NCBI RefSeq assembly: GCF_003344535.1
Contig: NZ_QPKS01000011.1
Coordinates: forward strand, 1 to 64,000
Direction of reading: 5' to 3'
Length of the DNA: 64,000 bases
Origin: Exiguobacterium flavidum
GTDB lineage: Bacteria; Bacillota; Bacilli; Exiguobacteriales; Exiguobacteriaceae
Below, piece after piece: positions 23,667 to 37,421 of this stretch; position 1 is the first letter of the stretch, and each line of letters starts with the position of its first letter. The position numbers and the translations under genes were made by a program. The notes beneath the pieces were generated by a model, which saw only the letters and a list, made by a program, of their open reading frames with translations, was not told the DNA's origin and ran no database searches.

Positions 23667-23692
23667 CTCACTCAGTCCGTCACCGGAAGAAG

Positions 23693-24106
23693 TCAGTCGC
23701 GGCCGTAATCCTTCATGCTCAGACGGTTGATTGCCCGTTTGAGCGAAAGCTCGGCGCGTTTGAATTCGAGTTCTGATAGTTTCGTGTCCTGGAGGCGACG
23801 CTCCGCACGGACCTTCGCAGCCGCGGCACGGTCGTAGTCGACCTTGTCCGCTGGCTCCGCTGTCTCGGCGAGTACCGTCACTGTGTCCTGGCGCACTTCC
23901 ATAAAGCCACCGCTGATAGCGATCAACGTGCGTCCGCCATCTTCGTGGCGCAACTTCAAGATGCTGATGTCGAGAGGTGTGACGAGCGGCACGTGGTGCG
24001 GGAGAACCCCGATCTCACCAGTGATCGTCTTCGCTACTACCATCCGGACATCGCCATCATACACTTCGCCATCCGGGGTGACGATATTGACATGAAGCGT
24101 GTTCAT
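23693..24106 (-). CDS. atpC: ATP synthase F1 subunit epsilon
   Basis: Epsilon is the regulatory and coupling subunit on the central stalk of F1. The 137-aa product has the N-terminal beta-sandwich ([42 protein letters not shown]) and a C-terminal helical hairpin ([38 protein letters not shown]) of normal length. It is the last gene of the operon, 26 bases after atpD, and is followed by a strong terminator. Confidence 0.97.
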   Translation of the reverse strand: MNTLHVNIVTPDGEVYDGDVRMVVAKTITGEIGVLPHHVPLVTPLDISILKLRHEDGGRTLIAISGGFMEVRQDTVTVLAETAEPADKVDYDRAAAAKVRAERRLQDTKLSELEFKRAELSLKRAINRLSMKDYGRD

Positions 24107-24132
24107 CTCAAGTCCCCCTTATGCTTTGTCAC

Positions 24133-25569
<1,437 letters not shown>

Positions 25570-25584
25570 TTATCGATTACCGGC

Positions 25585-26442
<858 letters not shown>

Positions 26443-26497
26443 TCACCACCTTGTTAGTTTCAAGACCGTCTAGCGACGGGTCGAAGGGCGGATGCCC

Positions 26498-28558
<2,061 letters not shown>

Positions 28559-28559
<1 letters not shown>

Positions 28560-29092
28560 TAGTTCGAGCCTTTCGTGTCGGCAAGGAATTGCTGGACGAG
28601 GGCTTTTTGAGCCGCTTCATCCGACGCAAGCTGTGTCTTCATGACGTGGCGAGCGGCAGCGATTGCTTGAAGGGCGACTTCGTCCTTCAGGGCAGCTTGT
28701 GCTTCCGCGCGTTCACGTTCGATTTCACGGCGTGCTTCTTCCTTGCTCATCTCTGCTTCTACGCGTGCCTGCTCCATTGCGCGCGCTTGTTCTGCTTCCG
28801 ACTGGCGGCGAGCAGATTCAAGAAGATCACGTGCTTCCGTACGTGCCTTCGAAAGTTCTGTTTGCTGCTGTTCTACATAGACTTCAGCGTCTTTACGGCT
28901 TTTCTCAGCCGCGTTGATCTCGCTAGCCACATGCTCTTCCCGCGCTTTCATCATGTTGATGAGCGGGCCCCATGCGAATTTCTTCAAGAGGACGAGGAGC
29001 AAGAGGAAAACGACGATCGTGACGATCATGTTACCGATGAGTAAATGGTTGCCTTCAGCACCCGACTCAGCGGCACGGTACATGAGTTCCAT
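28559..29092 (-). CDS. atpF: ATP synthase F0 subunit b
   Basis: Subunit b forms the peripheral stalk. The 177-aa product has one N-terminal transmembrane helix (about residues 20-38, MIVTIVVFLLLLVLLKKFAWGPL) followed by a long charged dimerising helix (KAREEHVASEINAAEKSRKDAEVYVEQQQTEL). The ATG at 29092 has GGGGAG 8 bases upstream; an in-frame GTG nine bases earlier is less well placed. One base overlap with atpH. Confidence 0.96.
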
Positions 29093-29213
29093 CCGATACA
29101 CTCCCCTCGTGGTTGGTTCTTCTTCTGTTCTCTCTACATAAGAGGGACGCTGCCCTCATGACGTTTCACCCTGTTCGAACGAATGCGCCCTATGTAGTCT
29201 GTTCCAATATGGA

Positions 29214-29453
<240 letters not shown>

Positions 29454-29496
29454 TTAGTTTTTTGACTATCGGAAAAGCGGATGCTTCACCTTAGAA

Positions 29497-30240
29497 TTAA
29501 TGGTCGTGCGCTGCCTTATGTCCGATGTAGACCATCGTCAGGATAAGGAAGATATACGCTTGGATTGCCCCGATGAAGAGCGAGAATCCTTGCCAGATCA
29601 GCATTGGTATTGCCGACAGGAACACACCGACTGGTCCGAGGAATTGGAAATCGTTCGTCCCAGAGATGATACCGATCGAAAGGATGATACCAATCATGAT
29701 CTCACCAGCGAAGATGTTACCGTAAAGACGAAGACCAAGTGTCAACGTATTCGCGAACTCCTCGATGATGGTGATGATGAACATCGGTGTCATGAACGTT
29801 TTAGCGTATGCACCGAATCCACGCATCTTCACACCGTAGTAATGGCTCATGACCACTACCATGGATGAAAGCGCCAGTGTCACGTACGGATCCGCAGTTG
29901 GTGAGTTGAACCAAATGTAGTGACCCGTCACAACGTTGAAGGGAAGACCCATCAAGTTGGACACCAGGATGAACAGGAACAGCGTCATTCCGAAAGTGAG
30001 GAAGCGACCTCCTGTTTTCCAGTCCATCGTACTGCTGATGATTCCACGAACGAACTCGAGGAACCACTCGAGCGTGTTTTGCATACCGGATGGCTTCATC
30101 GCGAGACGTCGCGTACCGGCCACGGCAATCAGGAAAACGAGAGCGGCTGCAATCAGCACCGTGATCAAGTTCGTCCAGCTACCGTACAGAACGAAGTCGC
30201 CCCAGAGTGGGATTTCGTAAAGTGGCATTTCGTGGTTCAT
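29497..30240 (-). CDS. atpB: ATP synthase F0 subunit a
   Basis: Subunit a provides the ion half-channels next to the c-ring. The 247-aa product has five to six transmembrane helices, the essential Arg in TLGLRLYGNIFAGEI, and the C-terminal signature QAYIFLILTMVYIGHKAAHDH. The ATG at 30240 (MNHEMPLYEIPLWG) is preferred because AGAGGTG then has a 7-9 base spacing; a GTG 12 bases upstream lies inside the ribosome site and overlaps atpI. Confidence 0.96.
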   Translation of the reverse strand: MNHEMPLYEIPLWGDFVLYGSWTNLITVLIAAALVFLIAVAGTRRLAMKPSGMQNTLEWFLEFVRGIISSTMDWKTGGRFLTFGMTLFLFILVSNLMGLPFNVVTGHYIWFNSPTADPYVTLALSSMVVVMSHYYGVKMRGFGAYAKTFMTPMFIITIIEEFANTLTLGLRLYGNIFAGEIMIGIILSIGIISGTNDFQFLGPVGVFLSAIPMLIWQGFSLFIGAIQAYIFLILTMVYIGHKAAHDH

Positions 30241-30248
30241 TTGACTAT

Positions 30249-30635
30249 TCACCTCTTTTCCCGCTTGAGTTCGTGAGTCAAGAACTCACAAAATTGTATG
30301 ACGTGGCCGGCGAGAAGGCCTATTACCACCGCAGTCAATGACAATTGCGCCTCGTACTTGAGGCCAATCATCACGCAGAGTACCGCGACCGCCATGCGTG
30401 ATACGGTCCCGCGAGACATCGGCTTGCGCCCCGTCTCGATCACCCGGTACATCCGGTCGACGCTCAGTCGTTGCAGCGTCAAGATCATCAAGCTCCCGCC
30501 CGTCCCAAGAAGCAGTCCCCCCCAAAGGGCTTGCCGCGCCGGGTCGACGAGAATGCCGATCGCAAGGAGTACGAACAACGCTCCAAACCATCGTAAGTAC
30601 GCGCGATAGAGCGCATCTTGCAGGATTTGCTTCAT
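30249..30635 (-). CDS. atpI: ATP synthase subunit I (AtpI)
   Basis: AtpI helps c-ring assembly or membrane insertion in F1F0 operons. The 128-aa product has four predicted transmembrane helices and starts MKQILQDALYRAYLRWFGALFV. AGGAG is seven bases upstream of the ATG at 30635, which overlaps the atpZ stop in an ATGA. The upstream part of the ORF is the atpZ region in another frame. Confidence 0.85.
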   Translation of the reverse strand: MKQILQDALYRAYLRWFGALFVLLAIGILVDPARQALWGGLLLGTGGSLMILTLQRLSVDRMYRVIETGRKPMSRGTVSRMAVAVLCVMIGLKYEAQLSLTAVVIGLLAGHVIQFCEFLTHELKREKR

Positions 30636-30847
30636 GTCTTGTCTCCTAACAAGTGCTTGATCGTCGCGATCATGCTGAGTATCCCGATGAAAATCCCGAT
30701 GAACACACATGCCGTCGACCCCATGTCTCCGAACCACCCTTGCAGTTCGCCGTAGCGGCCGACAAGGAATCCGAGGACGATCGGTGCAGCGAGTGCCGTC
30801 GAAATTTGGGAAGCCATCATCATGCTCGCAGCAAAGCTTTTGCGCAT
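30632..30847 (-). CDS. atpZ: AtpZ/AtpI-family small membrane protein
   Basis: The 71-aa product has two transmembrane helices (QISTALAAPIVLGFLVGRYGE and TACVFIGIFIGILSMIATIKHLL), the AtpZ pattern of the first gene in many Firmicute ATP synthase operons. AtpZ has been linked to Mg2+/Ca2+ uptake and to function at high pH. MRKSFAASMMMA at 30847 is chosen because GGGGGAG has a six-base spacing; the ORF upstream is leader. Confidence 0.82.
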   Translation of the reverse strand: MRKSFAASMMMASQISTALAAPIVLGFLVGRYGELQGWFGDMGSTACVFIGIFIGILSMIATIKHLLGDKT

Positions 30848-30920
30848 GGACATCTCCCCCTTTTTTTCCATCATGGGCGGTTTTCTCTTTCCCACGATTT
30901 ACGGATTTTCATACTAGATA

Positions 30921-30950
30921 AGAATACAATGAGAACCGTTTTACAGTCAA
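30921..30950 (-). promoter_or_regulatory. candidate promoter of the ATP synthase operon
   Basis: On the minus strand TTGACT (30945-30950) and TATTCT (30921-30926) are 18 bases apart, leaving a leader of about 70 bases before atpZ. Confidence 0.45.
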
Positions 30951-31560
30951 ATGAATTCACAATGGATTTAGGGCTCTCAAACCATTGTCCACCAACGAAT
31001 GATAAGGTTTTCACACAGGGTATGGACGAGTTGTTTTTCACGAAGTTGTGAAGAAAATATGTAGTGCTATCAACGCTTATCGAGATGCTTAATGAAGTGA
31101 ACAAAACCATCTGACAGTAACGTTATATCGCGTCCCCGCTTTCTACGCAACGGGCGAAATGAGGAGTTGTGTCGATTTTGTGAAAAAATGATTTTCGTTC
31201 ACAAGTGCAAGCGCTTCCTTTTCTTTTTGTGGATTTCCTTTGAAATGTAGACGTAACAAGGATTTCCAGCTCGCGTCGTAGGCATCGGTTGTGAGCGGGC
31301 ACACAGCGAAAGAGTCGGTTATCGAAACGGACATTTTCCGCTTTTCAGGTCCGACCGACGGCGTCCTAGTCGCCTGCATCGGTATCGGTGAACTGCCATC
31401 CGTGCTGATCCTGGTGAACTGCCCACGGTCCCCTTTCCGCAGGCAAGCGGGATGCCGCTCTACTTGCTTCGCAAGCTGCAGGGTCATCCCCTGCTTGCTT
31501 TTCCTGCAGGAGTGGGGCCGTGTTTCGTTCACCTCGCGTCACAAATCTTCTGCAGGAAAA
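30951..31560. other. 600-bp intergenic region upstream of the atp operon, structured, without a supported gene
   Basis: No frame has a ribosome site plus family match. The best minus-strand ORF (31143-31532) has about 50% G/C in third positions, unlike the strongly biased neighbours. Several hairpins occur: CTTGC/GCAAG and GCAGGG/CCCTGC between 31460 and 31495, and a 12-base inverted repeat CTTTTCCTGCAG / CTGCAGGAAAAG at 31499-31560. An 11-base direct repeat GGTGAACTGCC lies at 31386 and 31412. A non-coding RNA is possible but unrecognised. Confidence 0.4.
31206..31219. promoter_or_regulatory. catabolite-responsive (cre)-like site
   Basis: TGCAAGCGCTTCCT matches the CcpA consensus TGWAARCGYTWNCW at 13 of 14 positions. 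It lies about 260 bases upstream of the predicted atp promoter, which is distant for direct control. Confidence 0.35.
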
Positions 31561-31562
31561 GG

Positions 31563-31591
31563 AACGGACCCCGTCAAGACGGAGTCCGTTC
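31563..31591 (-). terminator. terminator of mnaA
   Basis: AACGGACYCCGTC-type arms (31564-31575 / 31580-31591) form a stable stem; on the minus strand CCTTTTCC follows. Confidence 0.65.
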
Positions 31592-31626
31592 GAAAATTCC
31601 ATTCTTGATCACTCGGTGCGTTCAGC

Positions 31627-32757
31627 TCACCCTTCGAACCGGTCCGGTGCCGCTCCTTGATTGAAGTGATGCAGGATCGCCCCGGCGATCCGTTCCGACG
31701 CCTTCCCGTCCCCGTATGGATTCGACGTCTTCGCCATCCGGTCGTGCTTGTCCGCGTCCGTCAGCAGTTCATCCGCGAGGCGATAGATCGTCTCTTCATC
31801 CGTTCCTGCGAGCTTGAGCGTACCGGCAGCGATCCCTTCCGGACGCTCGGTCGTGTCCCGCAGGACGAGCACCGGGACGCCGAGCGATGGCGCCTCTTCC
31901 TGGACGCCCCCTGAGTCCGTCATGATCAGATAGGCCCGACTCGCGAAGTTGTGGAAATCGAACACGTCGAGCGGCGGAATGAGCGTCACACGCTCGATCC
32001 CCTCGAATATTTCCCGGGCAACCTCCTGGACGACCGGATTCAAATGGACGGGGTAGACGACGTGGATGTCGTCGTGGCGGTCAACGAGACGCCGTATCGC
32101 CCGGAACATGCCGCGCATCTTCTCCCCGTGGTTCTCGCGTCGGTGGGCCGTCATCAGGACGAGACGTCTATCGCCGATGGCGTTGAGGACCGGATGCGTA
32201 TAATCGGCGCGAACGGTCGTCTGGAGCGCGTCGATCGCCGTGTTTCCCGTGACGAAGACTCCCTTCATCCGGTGTTCCATCGCGAGGTTCTCCTCGGCCT
32301 GCGGCGTCGGCGCGAAGTGCAGGTCGGCGAGGACCGACGTCAGCTGCCGGTTGACCTCTTCCGGGAACGGCGAGTATTTGTCATGCGTCCGAAGACCCGC
32401 CTCGACGTGTCCGACCGCGATCTGGTTGTAGTAGGCGGCGAGGCTGCCGACGAACGTCGTCGTCGTGTCACCGTGGACGAGCACGAGGTCCGGCTTCACT
32501 TTCTTCATCACGTCGTCAAGTCCCGAGAGCGCCCGCGTCGTGATCTCGGCGAGCGTCTGGCGGTCCTTCATGATGTTCAGGTCGGTGTCCGGCGTGATCT
32601 CGAACAGCTCGAGCACCTGATCGAGCATCTGGCGGTGTTGCGCCGTGATCGTCACGTGGACGTCGAACGCCGGGTTCGCTTTCAGCACCTTGACGAGCGG
32701 CGCCATCTTGACTGCTTCCGGACGCGTGCCGAAGATCGGCATGACTTTGATTGGCAT
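31627..32757 (-). CDS. mnaA: UDP-N-acetylglucosamine 2-epimerase (non-hydrolysing)
   Basis: The enzyme interconverts UDP-GlcNAc and UDP-ManNAc for teichoic-acid linkage units or surface polysaccharide. The 376-aa product has the WecB/MnaA signatures IFGTRPEAVKMAPL, ITAQHRQMLDQVLE, LVHGDTTTTFVGSLAAYY, GHVEAGLRT, and MTDSGGVQEEAPSLGVPVLVLRDTTERPEG. The GT-B fold and length are normal. It stands between upp and the atp operon, as mnaA does in many Bacillales, with its own terminator. Confidence 0.95.
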   Translation of the reverse strand: MPIKVMPIFGTRPEAVKMAPLVKVLKANPAFDVHVTITAQHRQMLDQVLELFEITPDTDLNIMKDRQTLAEITTRALSGLDDVMKKVKPDLVLVHGDTTTTFVGSLAAYYNQIAVGHVEAGLRTHDKYSPFPEEVNRQLTSVLADLHFAPTPQAEENLAMEHRMKGVFVTGNTAIDALQTTVRADYTHPVLNAIGDRRLVLMTAHRRENHGEKMRGMFRAIRRLVDRHDDIHVVYPVHLNPVVQEVAREIFEGIERVTLIPPLDVFDFHNFASRAYLIMTDSGGVQEEAPSLGVPVLVLRDTTERPEGIAAGTLKLAGTDEETIYRLADELLTDADKHDRMAKTSNPYGDGKASERIAGAILHHFNQGAAPDRFEG

Positions 32758-32810
32758 GGATATCCCCCTCTTTTTTCGTATCTCTTCTCAATTAAAGCAC
32801 AGCGAAACGA

Positions 32811-32842
32811 AAAAAAGCATCTCCCCGTCGAAGGAGAGATGC
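32811..32842 (-). terminator. terminator of upp
   Basis: GCATCTCC (32818-32825) pairs with GGAGAGATGC (32833-32842); on the minus strand seven T residues follow. Confidence 0.85.
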
Positions 32843-32849
32843 CTGGATA

Positions 32850-33479
32850 TCATTTCGTTCCGAAGAGACGGTCGCCTGCGTCGCCGAGGCCAGGGACGAT
32901 GTAGCCATGGTCGTTGAGCTTCTCGTCGAGCGCCGCGAGGTAGATGTCGACGTCCGGATGTTCCTTCTGGACGCGCGCCACGCCTTCAGGTGCCGCACAG
33001 AGGCAAGCGAGCTTGATGCTTTGTGCGCCTTGTTTCTTCAAAGAGGAGATCGCGTCAGCAGCAGAACCGCCTGTCGCGAGCATTGGATCGACGACGACGA
33101 AATCGCGTTCTGCGACGTCCGTCGGGAGCTTCAAGTAGTATTCCGTCGGCTCGAGCGTCTCCGGGTCACGGTACAGACCGATGTGTCCGACCTTGACGTT
33201 CGGCATCATGCGGAGCATGCCGTCGACCATTCCAAGACCTGCACGAAGGATCGGGACGATCCCGAGCTTCTTGCCTTCGATCATCTTCTGCGTCGTCTTC
33301 GTGACCGGTGTCTCGATCTCGACGTCCGTAAGCGGAAGGTCGCGTGTGATTTCGTATGCCATCAATGAAGCCACTTCGTCGACGAGTTCCCGGAATTGTT
33401 TCGTGCCTGTCTCTGCCTTGCGCATGATCGTCATCTTGTGCTGGATCAACGGGTGATCAAATACGTGTACTTTGCTCAT
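32850..33479 (-). CDS. upp: uracil phosphoribosyltransferase
   Basis: Upp makes UMP from uracil and PRPP in pyrimidine salvage. The 209-aa product starts [20 protein letters not shown], has the PRPP-binding loop [16 protein letters not shown] and the uracil-binding C-terminal [13 protein letters not shown]. The ATG at 33479 is nine bases after AGGAG; an upstream in-frame ATG abuts the ribosome site. glyA, its upstream neighbour in B. subtilis, is here 8 kb away because of an inserted block. Confidence 0.97.
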   Translation of the reverse strand: MSKVHVFDHPLIQHKMTIMRKAETGTKQFRELVDEVASLMAYEITRDLPLTDVEIETPVTKTTQKMIEGKKLGIVPILRAGLGMVDGMLRMMPNVKVGHIGLYRDPETLEPTEYYLKLPTDVAERDFVVVDPMLATGGSAADAISSLKKQGAQSIKLACLCAAPEGVARVQKEHPDVDIYLAALDEKLNDHGYIVPGLGDAGDRLFGTK

Positions 33480-33552
33480 GGTATGCATCTCCTCTCAAAT
33501 CTCTTTTCGCATTGTACTCTAAAATGCTGTTGCTTGGGAACTGTTTTTTTAC

Positions 33553-34527
33553 TCAATCCCCGAGCGTGCTCTTGCCGGCGAGGATCGCCTTCGCCGCGAT
33601 CGACCATTCGTTATCCGGCTGTTTCGCGAGCTCGCGGAGCGTCGCTTTGTAGTCCGCTCCCTGCTTTTGCTCATGGACGGCCTGCATCCAGAGGACGTCG
33701 CTCGTATAGCCGGATTCCGGGAAGTCGTTTCGGTAGGCGACGTAGTCCGACTGTTTCGTCTTCTTCAGCTTGTCGCGCGCGATCAGCTGGTAGAACCGTG
33801 CCATCCCGGCCGTCTCGTCACTCGTCAGCACCTTCCCGGTCAGCAGACCGTCCGCCTTCGCATAATCCTTCGACTGGACGGCTTCGATCGCCGATTCGAG
33901 CGTCTGTTTCGGGGATGCCTCACTCGTCTCCTGCTTCTCTTCCTTCACCGGCTTCTCTTCCTTCACCGGCTTCGGCGCAGGCTTCTCTTCTTCCTTCAGC
34001 GAGTCGTTCTCCTGCTTCAGCTGCTCGACCTCCTTCTCGAGGGCGGCGAGCTTCTGCGCGACGTCATCCTTCTCGGCAGGCGTCTCGACCCGGGTCGCCA
34101 CCTTCTCCTGCGACCAGTCGACCTGCGTCAGACCGACGGCGAGGAGACCTGCGGCGAGCGCCGCGAACGCAAGCGGGCTCGACTTGAGCGATTTGCGCCA
34201 CGGCTCGAGCTGGGCATGGTTCTTCGCTGCTGCCGGGAGCTCGTTGAAGCGTTGCTTCGCCCGTTTCTTCCCTCCGGCAAGCGTCGCGACGGCGAGGCGG
34301 AAGCGGAGGAGTTCCGCAGGCAGCGGGACTTGTTTCCACGAAGCGAAGCGCTGGTCCGCCTGTTCATGGAAACCTGCCTCTACTAATATGAGGATCGCCT
34401 CGAAGTCGTCCGCATACTTCGCATACGCCCGCTTCGTCTCTCCTTTTTTCCGGAGCCACTCGACGATCTGCCGCGTGTCGTTCGCCCGGATTTCCTTGTT
34501 CGCCAGTTCTTTCACCGATGTCGCCAT
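33553..34527 (-). CDS. single-span membrane protein with helical repeat ends (unknown function)
   Basis: The 324-aa product has a helical, charged cytoplasmic N-terminal half (about residues 1-120, TPR-like), one transmembrane helix (about 127-147, PLAFAALAAGLLAVGLTQVDW), a coiled coil (about 160-185), a low-complexity Lys/Glu/Pro linker (PKPVKEEKPVKEEKQETSE), and a C-terminal helical-repeat region (about 220-320). The layout resembles membrane-anchored scaffold proteins. I do not recognise the family. AAAGGAAGAGG precedes the ATG at 34527. It follows the nucleotidyltransferase gene, behind that gene's terminator. Confidence 0.7.
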   Translation of the reverse strand: MATSVKELANKEIRANDTRQIVEWLRKKGETKRAYAKYADDFEAILILVEAGFHEQADQRFASWKQVPLPAELLRFRLAVATLAGGKKRAKQRFNELPAAAKNHAQLEPWRKSLKSSPLAFAALAAGLLAVGLTQVDWSQEKVATRVETPAEKDDVAQKLAALEKEVEQLKQENDSLKEEEKPAPKPVKEEKPVKEEKQETSEASPKQTLESAIEAVQSKDYAKADGLLTGKVLTSDETAGMARFYQLIARDKLKKTKQSDYVAYRNDFPESGYTSDVLWMQAVHEQKQGADYKATLRELAKQPDNEWSIAAKAILAGKSTLGD

Positions 34528-34572
34528 GTCCCTCTTCCTTTCACTCGTTTCACTAAGGACTAGTATACCAAG

Positions 34573-34599
34573 AAAAAAAAGCCGGCGAGCGCCGACTTT
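34573..34599 (-). terminator. terminator of the first nucleotidyltransferase gene
   Basis: On the minus strand AAGTCGGCG / CGCCGGCTT forms a short GC-rich hairpin followed by eight T residues. Confidence 0.85.
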
Positions 34600-34610
34600 C
34601 GAAACGTTGT

Positions 34611-35396
34611 TCACGATTCATCGAGTTGCCTGCAAGTTTCGGCCATCCTTCTGATCTCCTTGCCCATCTCCGCGTTCAGCGGATAGGATTCCTCGAGGTA
34701 CGCGAGGATGTTCAGCGCGGAAGCCGGGACCTGTCCGTACCCTTGCAGCATCGCCCCCATCCGTCTCGTGAACTGCGGAAACCGTTTCTCGAGTCTGCGC
34801 TCGTTCCCGAAGACGTCCGGGTAGTACGCGACTTCCTGCTCGATGAGATGGAGTACGGACAGGATGTTGTCGATCGCATGGCTTTCGACGAACCGCATGC
34901 CGGACAGCTTCTCCCCCCGCGCATACCGGCACAGGCCGACGTACAGGTTGGTCAGCGCCTCGTTCACTGCGAAATCGAGCGAATCCCGGCGCAGAGAAGC
35001 CGGCTCTTTGACCGGCGACGCGATCCTTTCGTCGGTGAATGCCGGATCCTTCCAGACGATGCGACCTGGCGTAAACAGGATGTCCGTCATCTCTGATGCC
35101 TCGAACACGGCGAATTCGCCGTATACGCCGTCAGCAAACAATATCTTGTATCCGTCTTCCGTATTCCGGAATATATACGCGAGCGGATGGACGGCTTCGA
35201 GCCAGTCGAGACGCTCGATGAACCTCGCCTTCGCCCCCGTCTTCGTGATGACGAAGAAGTCGAGATCCGAATATTCATCCAGGCGCGCAAGTTCCGCCCC
35301 GACCGAGCCGAGCCCGAGCAAAAGCAAGGCATCCCCCGTCTCCTCGAGGCTCGCCCCGATCCGGTCGAGCCGTTCCAGCAAAATTTCCTTCCTCAT
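34611..35396 (-). CDS. nucleotidyltransferase-fold protein (aminoglycoside-NTase-like)
   Basis: The 261-aa product has the nucleotidyltransferase signature GLGSVGAELARLDEYSDLDFFVI (G-S-x9-S-D-x-D-F, about residues 29-50), then a helical C-terminal domain (about 130-255). This plan resembles ANT-type nucleotidyltransferases and unassigned relatives. The substrate cannot be told from sequence. The start at 35396 has GGGGGCTGTTGAC upstream, a weak ribosome site. It lies after the MCP gene, behind its terminator. Confidence 0.78.
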   Translation of the reverse strand: MRKEILLERLDRIGASLEETGDALLLLGLGSVGAELARLDEYSDLDFFVITKTGAKARFIERLDWLEAVHPLAYIFRNTEDGYKILFADGVYGEFAVFEASEMTDILFTPGRIVWKDPAFTDERIASPVKEPASLRRDSLDFAVNEALTNLYVGLCRYARGEKLSGMRFVESHAIDNILSVLHLIEQEVAYYPDVFGNERRLEKRFPQFTRRMGAMLQGYGQVPASALNILAYLEESYPLNAEMGKEIRRMAETCRQLDES

Positions 35397-35486
35397 GTCA
35401 ACAGCCCCCTTATCTTCCTACTCCCCTACTTTACTTGAAGGGATGTCCGCCGACCAGCCGATCGTCCGCTGAAAATCGCGTATGAG

Positions 35487-35524
35487 AAAACGACGGACCG
35501 CATCATCTCTGATCCGTTCCGTCG
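35487..35524 (-). terminator. terminator of the MCP gene
   Basis: CGACGGA (35491-35497) pairs with TCCGTCG (35518-35524); on the minus strand TTTTCTC follows. Confidence 0.7.
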
Positions 35525-35536
35525 CTTTCAGGTTCC

Positions 35537-37291
35537 TTATTTCGTTTCGTCCTCGTGAACTCGGAACAGCTCGACCTGCCCCGTCATCTCCTGCGTCATC
35601 GCGGCGAGCGATGAGGCTGCGGTCGCGACTTCACCGCTTGACGAGCTCATACCGTCGAGCGATGCTGCGATCTCTTCGGACGAGGCCGCGACTTCCTCGG
35701 CGACGATCGAGGCGGACTCGAGCTTCTCGCTCAAGTTCTCCTTCTCCGTCCGGACCGACGTGGCTGCCTCGCTGATCGCCTCGATCCGCGGAACGATTCC
35801 GCTGATGCCGTTCAGGATATCTCCGAACGAGTCGATCGCGGCGTCGATCGCCGCACCTTGCTTGTCATGCTCCGTTCCGAGCAGGCCGGTCATCTCGACC
35901 ATCGCCGCCGTCTCGAGCGTGACATCGCGGATGAGTGCGTCGATCTCGATCGCCGACTGCTTCGACTGGACCGCGAGCTTCTTGACCTCTTCTGCGACGA
36001 CGGCGAACGCCCGTCCCGCTTCTCCGGCCCGTGCCGATTCGATCGAGGCGTTCAAGGACAGGAGCGTCGTCTGGTCCGAGATGCCGTTGATGATGCCGGT
36101 GATCGCCTGGATGTCGAGCAGGCGCGCTTCGAGGATCCCGATCTTCCCTGAGAACCCGCGGAAGGCCTGTTCTGCCGCCTCGACCGAGACGGTCAGCTTG
36201 CGCATGTCCTCCTCGCCCTTGCCTGCCTGTCCTTCGATCCGTTTCGACTCGCTGTCGATCGTCTTGATTTCGGACGACATCTGGTCGATCTGCTCGTTGA
36301 AGCGGCGGAGGATCTCGGAGATCGTCGTCAACTCCTCTGCCTGCGCGACGACACCGCCCGTGACTTCCTTGACTGATTCCGAGATCGTCGTCGTCGCGAC
36401 CTCCATCTGTCTCGAGACCTCAAGCAATCCTGCCGACTGCCCGCTCACCTCGCTTGAAGAGGAACGCATGCTGCCGACGATCCCTTCGAGTGACACGCGC
36501 ATCTCGCCGAGTGAAGCTGCCATCGTCCCGGTCTCGTCCTTATTCTTCGCGATGCGTGCGTATGCCTCATCATCCGACAAGTCGAGCGCGCCGATCTTCT
36601 CGATCAACCGCGTCGTCCCTTTGATCGATTTCGAGATGTTGCGCGAGACGAGCCACGCGATGAGTGCGCCGAGCAGGATCGCGATGAGCGTCATCACGAG
36701 CACATCGGTCTTCATCTTCTCGAAGGCCGCATGCTCAGCCTTGACGTCGGCGTCGACACCGACGACACCGATGACCTCGCCGCTTGCGTCCTTGATCGGC
36801 GCGTATGACGTCAGGAGCGTACCCCACTCCGAGACGTCGATCGTCTCCCCGATGACCGTCTCTCCGGCATAGACCGCCCGCAGCGCTTCCGCGTCGACTT
36901 CCGCCTCGTCACCGATCTGTGAAGCATCTTCAGCCGACATGTCCATCCCGTCGACGACGTAGATGTATTTGCCGTCAGCCGTCTTCTTGAGCGTGAACAA
37001 ATACTTCGCTCCGACCGTCTCGCGCAGCTCGTTCAGCTCCGTCCGCATCTCTTCATAAGAGGCGTCCGCGTCGGACGTCGTCTCGATTCCTTTGAACGCC
37101 TCGACGTCGATCCGTTTCACCGCCTGCTCCATCGTCCGTTCGCTTTCCTTGCCGAGGTTTCCCATGAAGAGGTTTTGACTCTCCCTGTACATCATGAAGG
37201 CGAGCGCACTCGTCAGGACGAGTATCGTCGCGAGAAAGGCGACCGTGATGCGGGCGCCGATTTTTTTACGAAAGTCTAACTTGTTGAACAT
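35537..37291 (-). CDS. methyl-accepting chemotaxis protein with extracellular Cache-type sensor
   Basis: The 584-aa chemoreceptor has TM1 (about residues 13-35), an extracellular sensor with a single-Cache-like pattern (about 40-185, [23 protein letters not shown] ... [12 protein letters not shown]), TM2 (about 190-212), HAMP-like linker (about 215-265), and the cytoplasmic signalling domain with hairpin tip [34 protein letters not shown]. The ATG at 37291 is chosen over an upstream extension because GAGGGGG lies six bases before it. The ligand is unknown. It is alone in its unit, with a terminator after the stop. Confidence 0.93.
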   Translation of the reverse strand: MFNKLDFRKKIGARITVAFLATILVLTSALAFMMYRESQNLFMGNLGKESERTMEQAVKRIDVEAFKGIETTSDADASYEEMRTELNELRETVGAKYLFTLKKTADGKYIYVVDGMDMSAEDASQIGDEAEVDAEALRAVYAGETVIGETIDVSEWGTLLTSYAPIKDASGEVIGVVGVDADVKAEHAAFEKMKTDVLVMTLIAILLGALIAWLVSRNISKSIKGTTRLIEKIGALDLSDDEAYARIAKNKDETGTMAASLGEMRVSLEGIVGSMRSSSSEVSGQSAGLLEVSRQMEVATTTISESVKEVTGGVVAQAEELTTISEILRRFNEQIDQMSSEIKTIDSESKRIEGQAGKGEEDMRKLTVSVEAAEQAFRGFSGKIGILEARLLDIQAITGIINGISDQTTLLSLNASIESARAGEAGRAFAVVAEEVKKLAVQSKQSAIEIDALIRDVTLETAAMVEMTGLLGTEHDKQGAAIDAAIDSFGDILNGISGIVPRIEAISEAATSVRTEKENLSEKLESASIVAEEVAASSEEIAASLDGMSSSSGEVATAASSLAAMTQEMTGQVELFRVHEDETK

Positions 37292-37387
37292 ATGTATCCC
37301 CCTCAAATCTGCATGTACATATTTTACCAAATTCAAAGAGGTCCGACTCCATCCATTTCCAAACATATGGGAGTATTTTCACGACGA

Positions 37388-37414
37388 AGAGCCCCTTTCA
37401 GCAGAAAGAGGCTC
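37388..37414 (-). terminator. weak stem-loop after hrtA
   Basis: AGAGCC...CTTTC pairs with GAAAG...GGCTCT. On the minus strand TCTTCGTCG follows, so the T tract is poor. Confidence 0.45.
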
Positions 37415-37421
37415 TCCCGTC

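Noticed and set aside
31143-31532. 129-codon minus-strand ORF upstream of the atp operon
   Set aside because: Third-position composition near 50% G/C, no clear ribosome site, and no recognisable domain; kept only as part of an unexplained gap.
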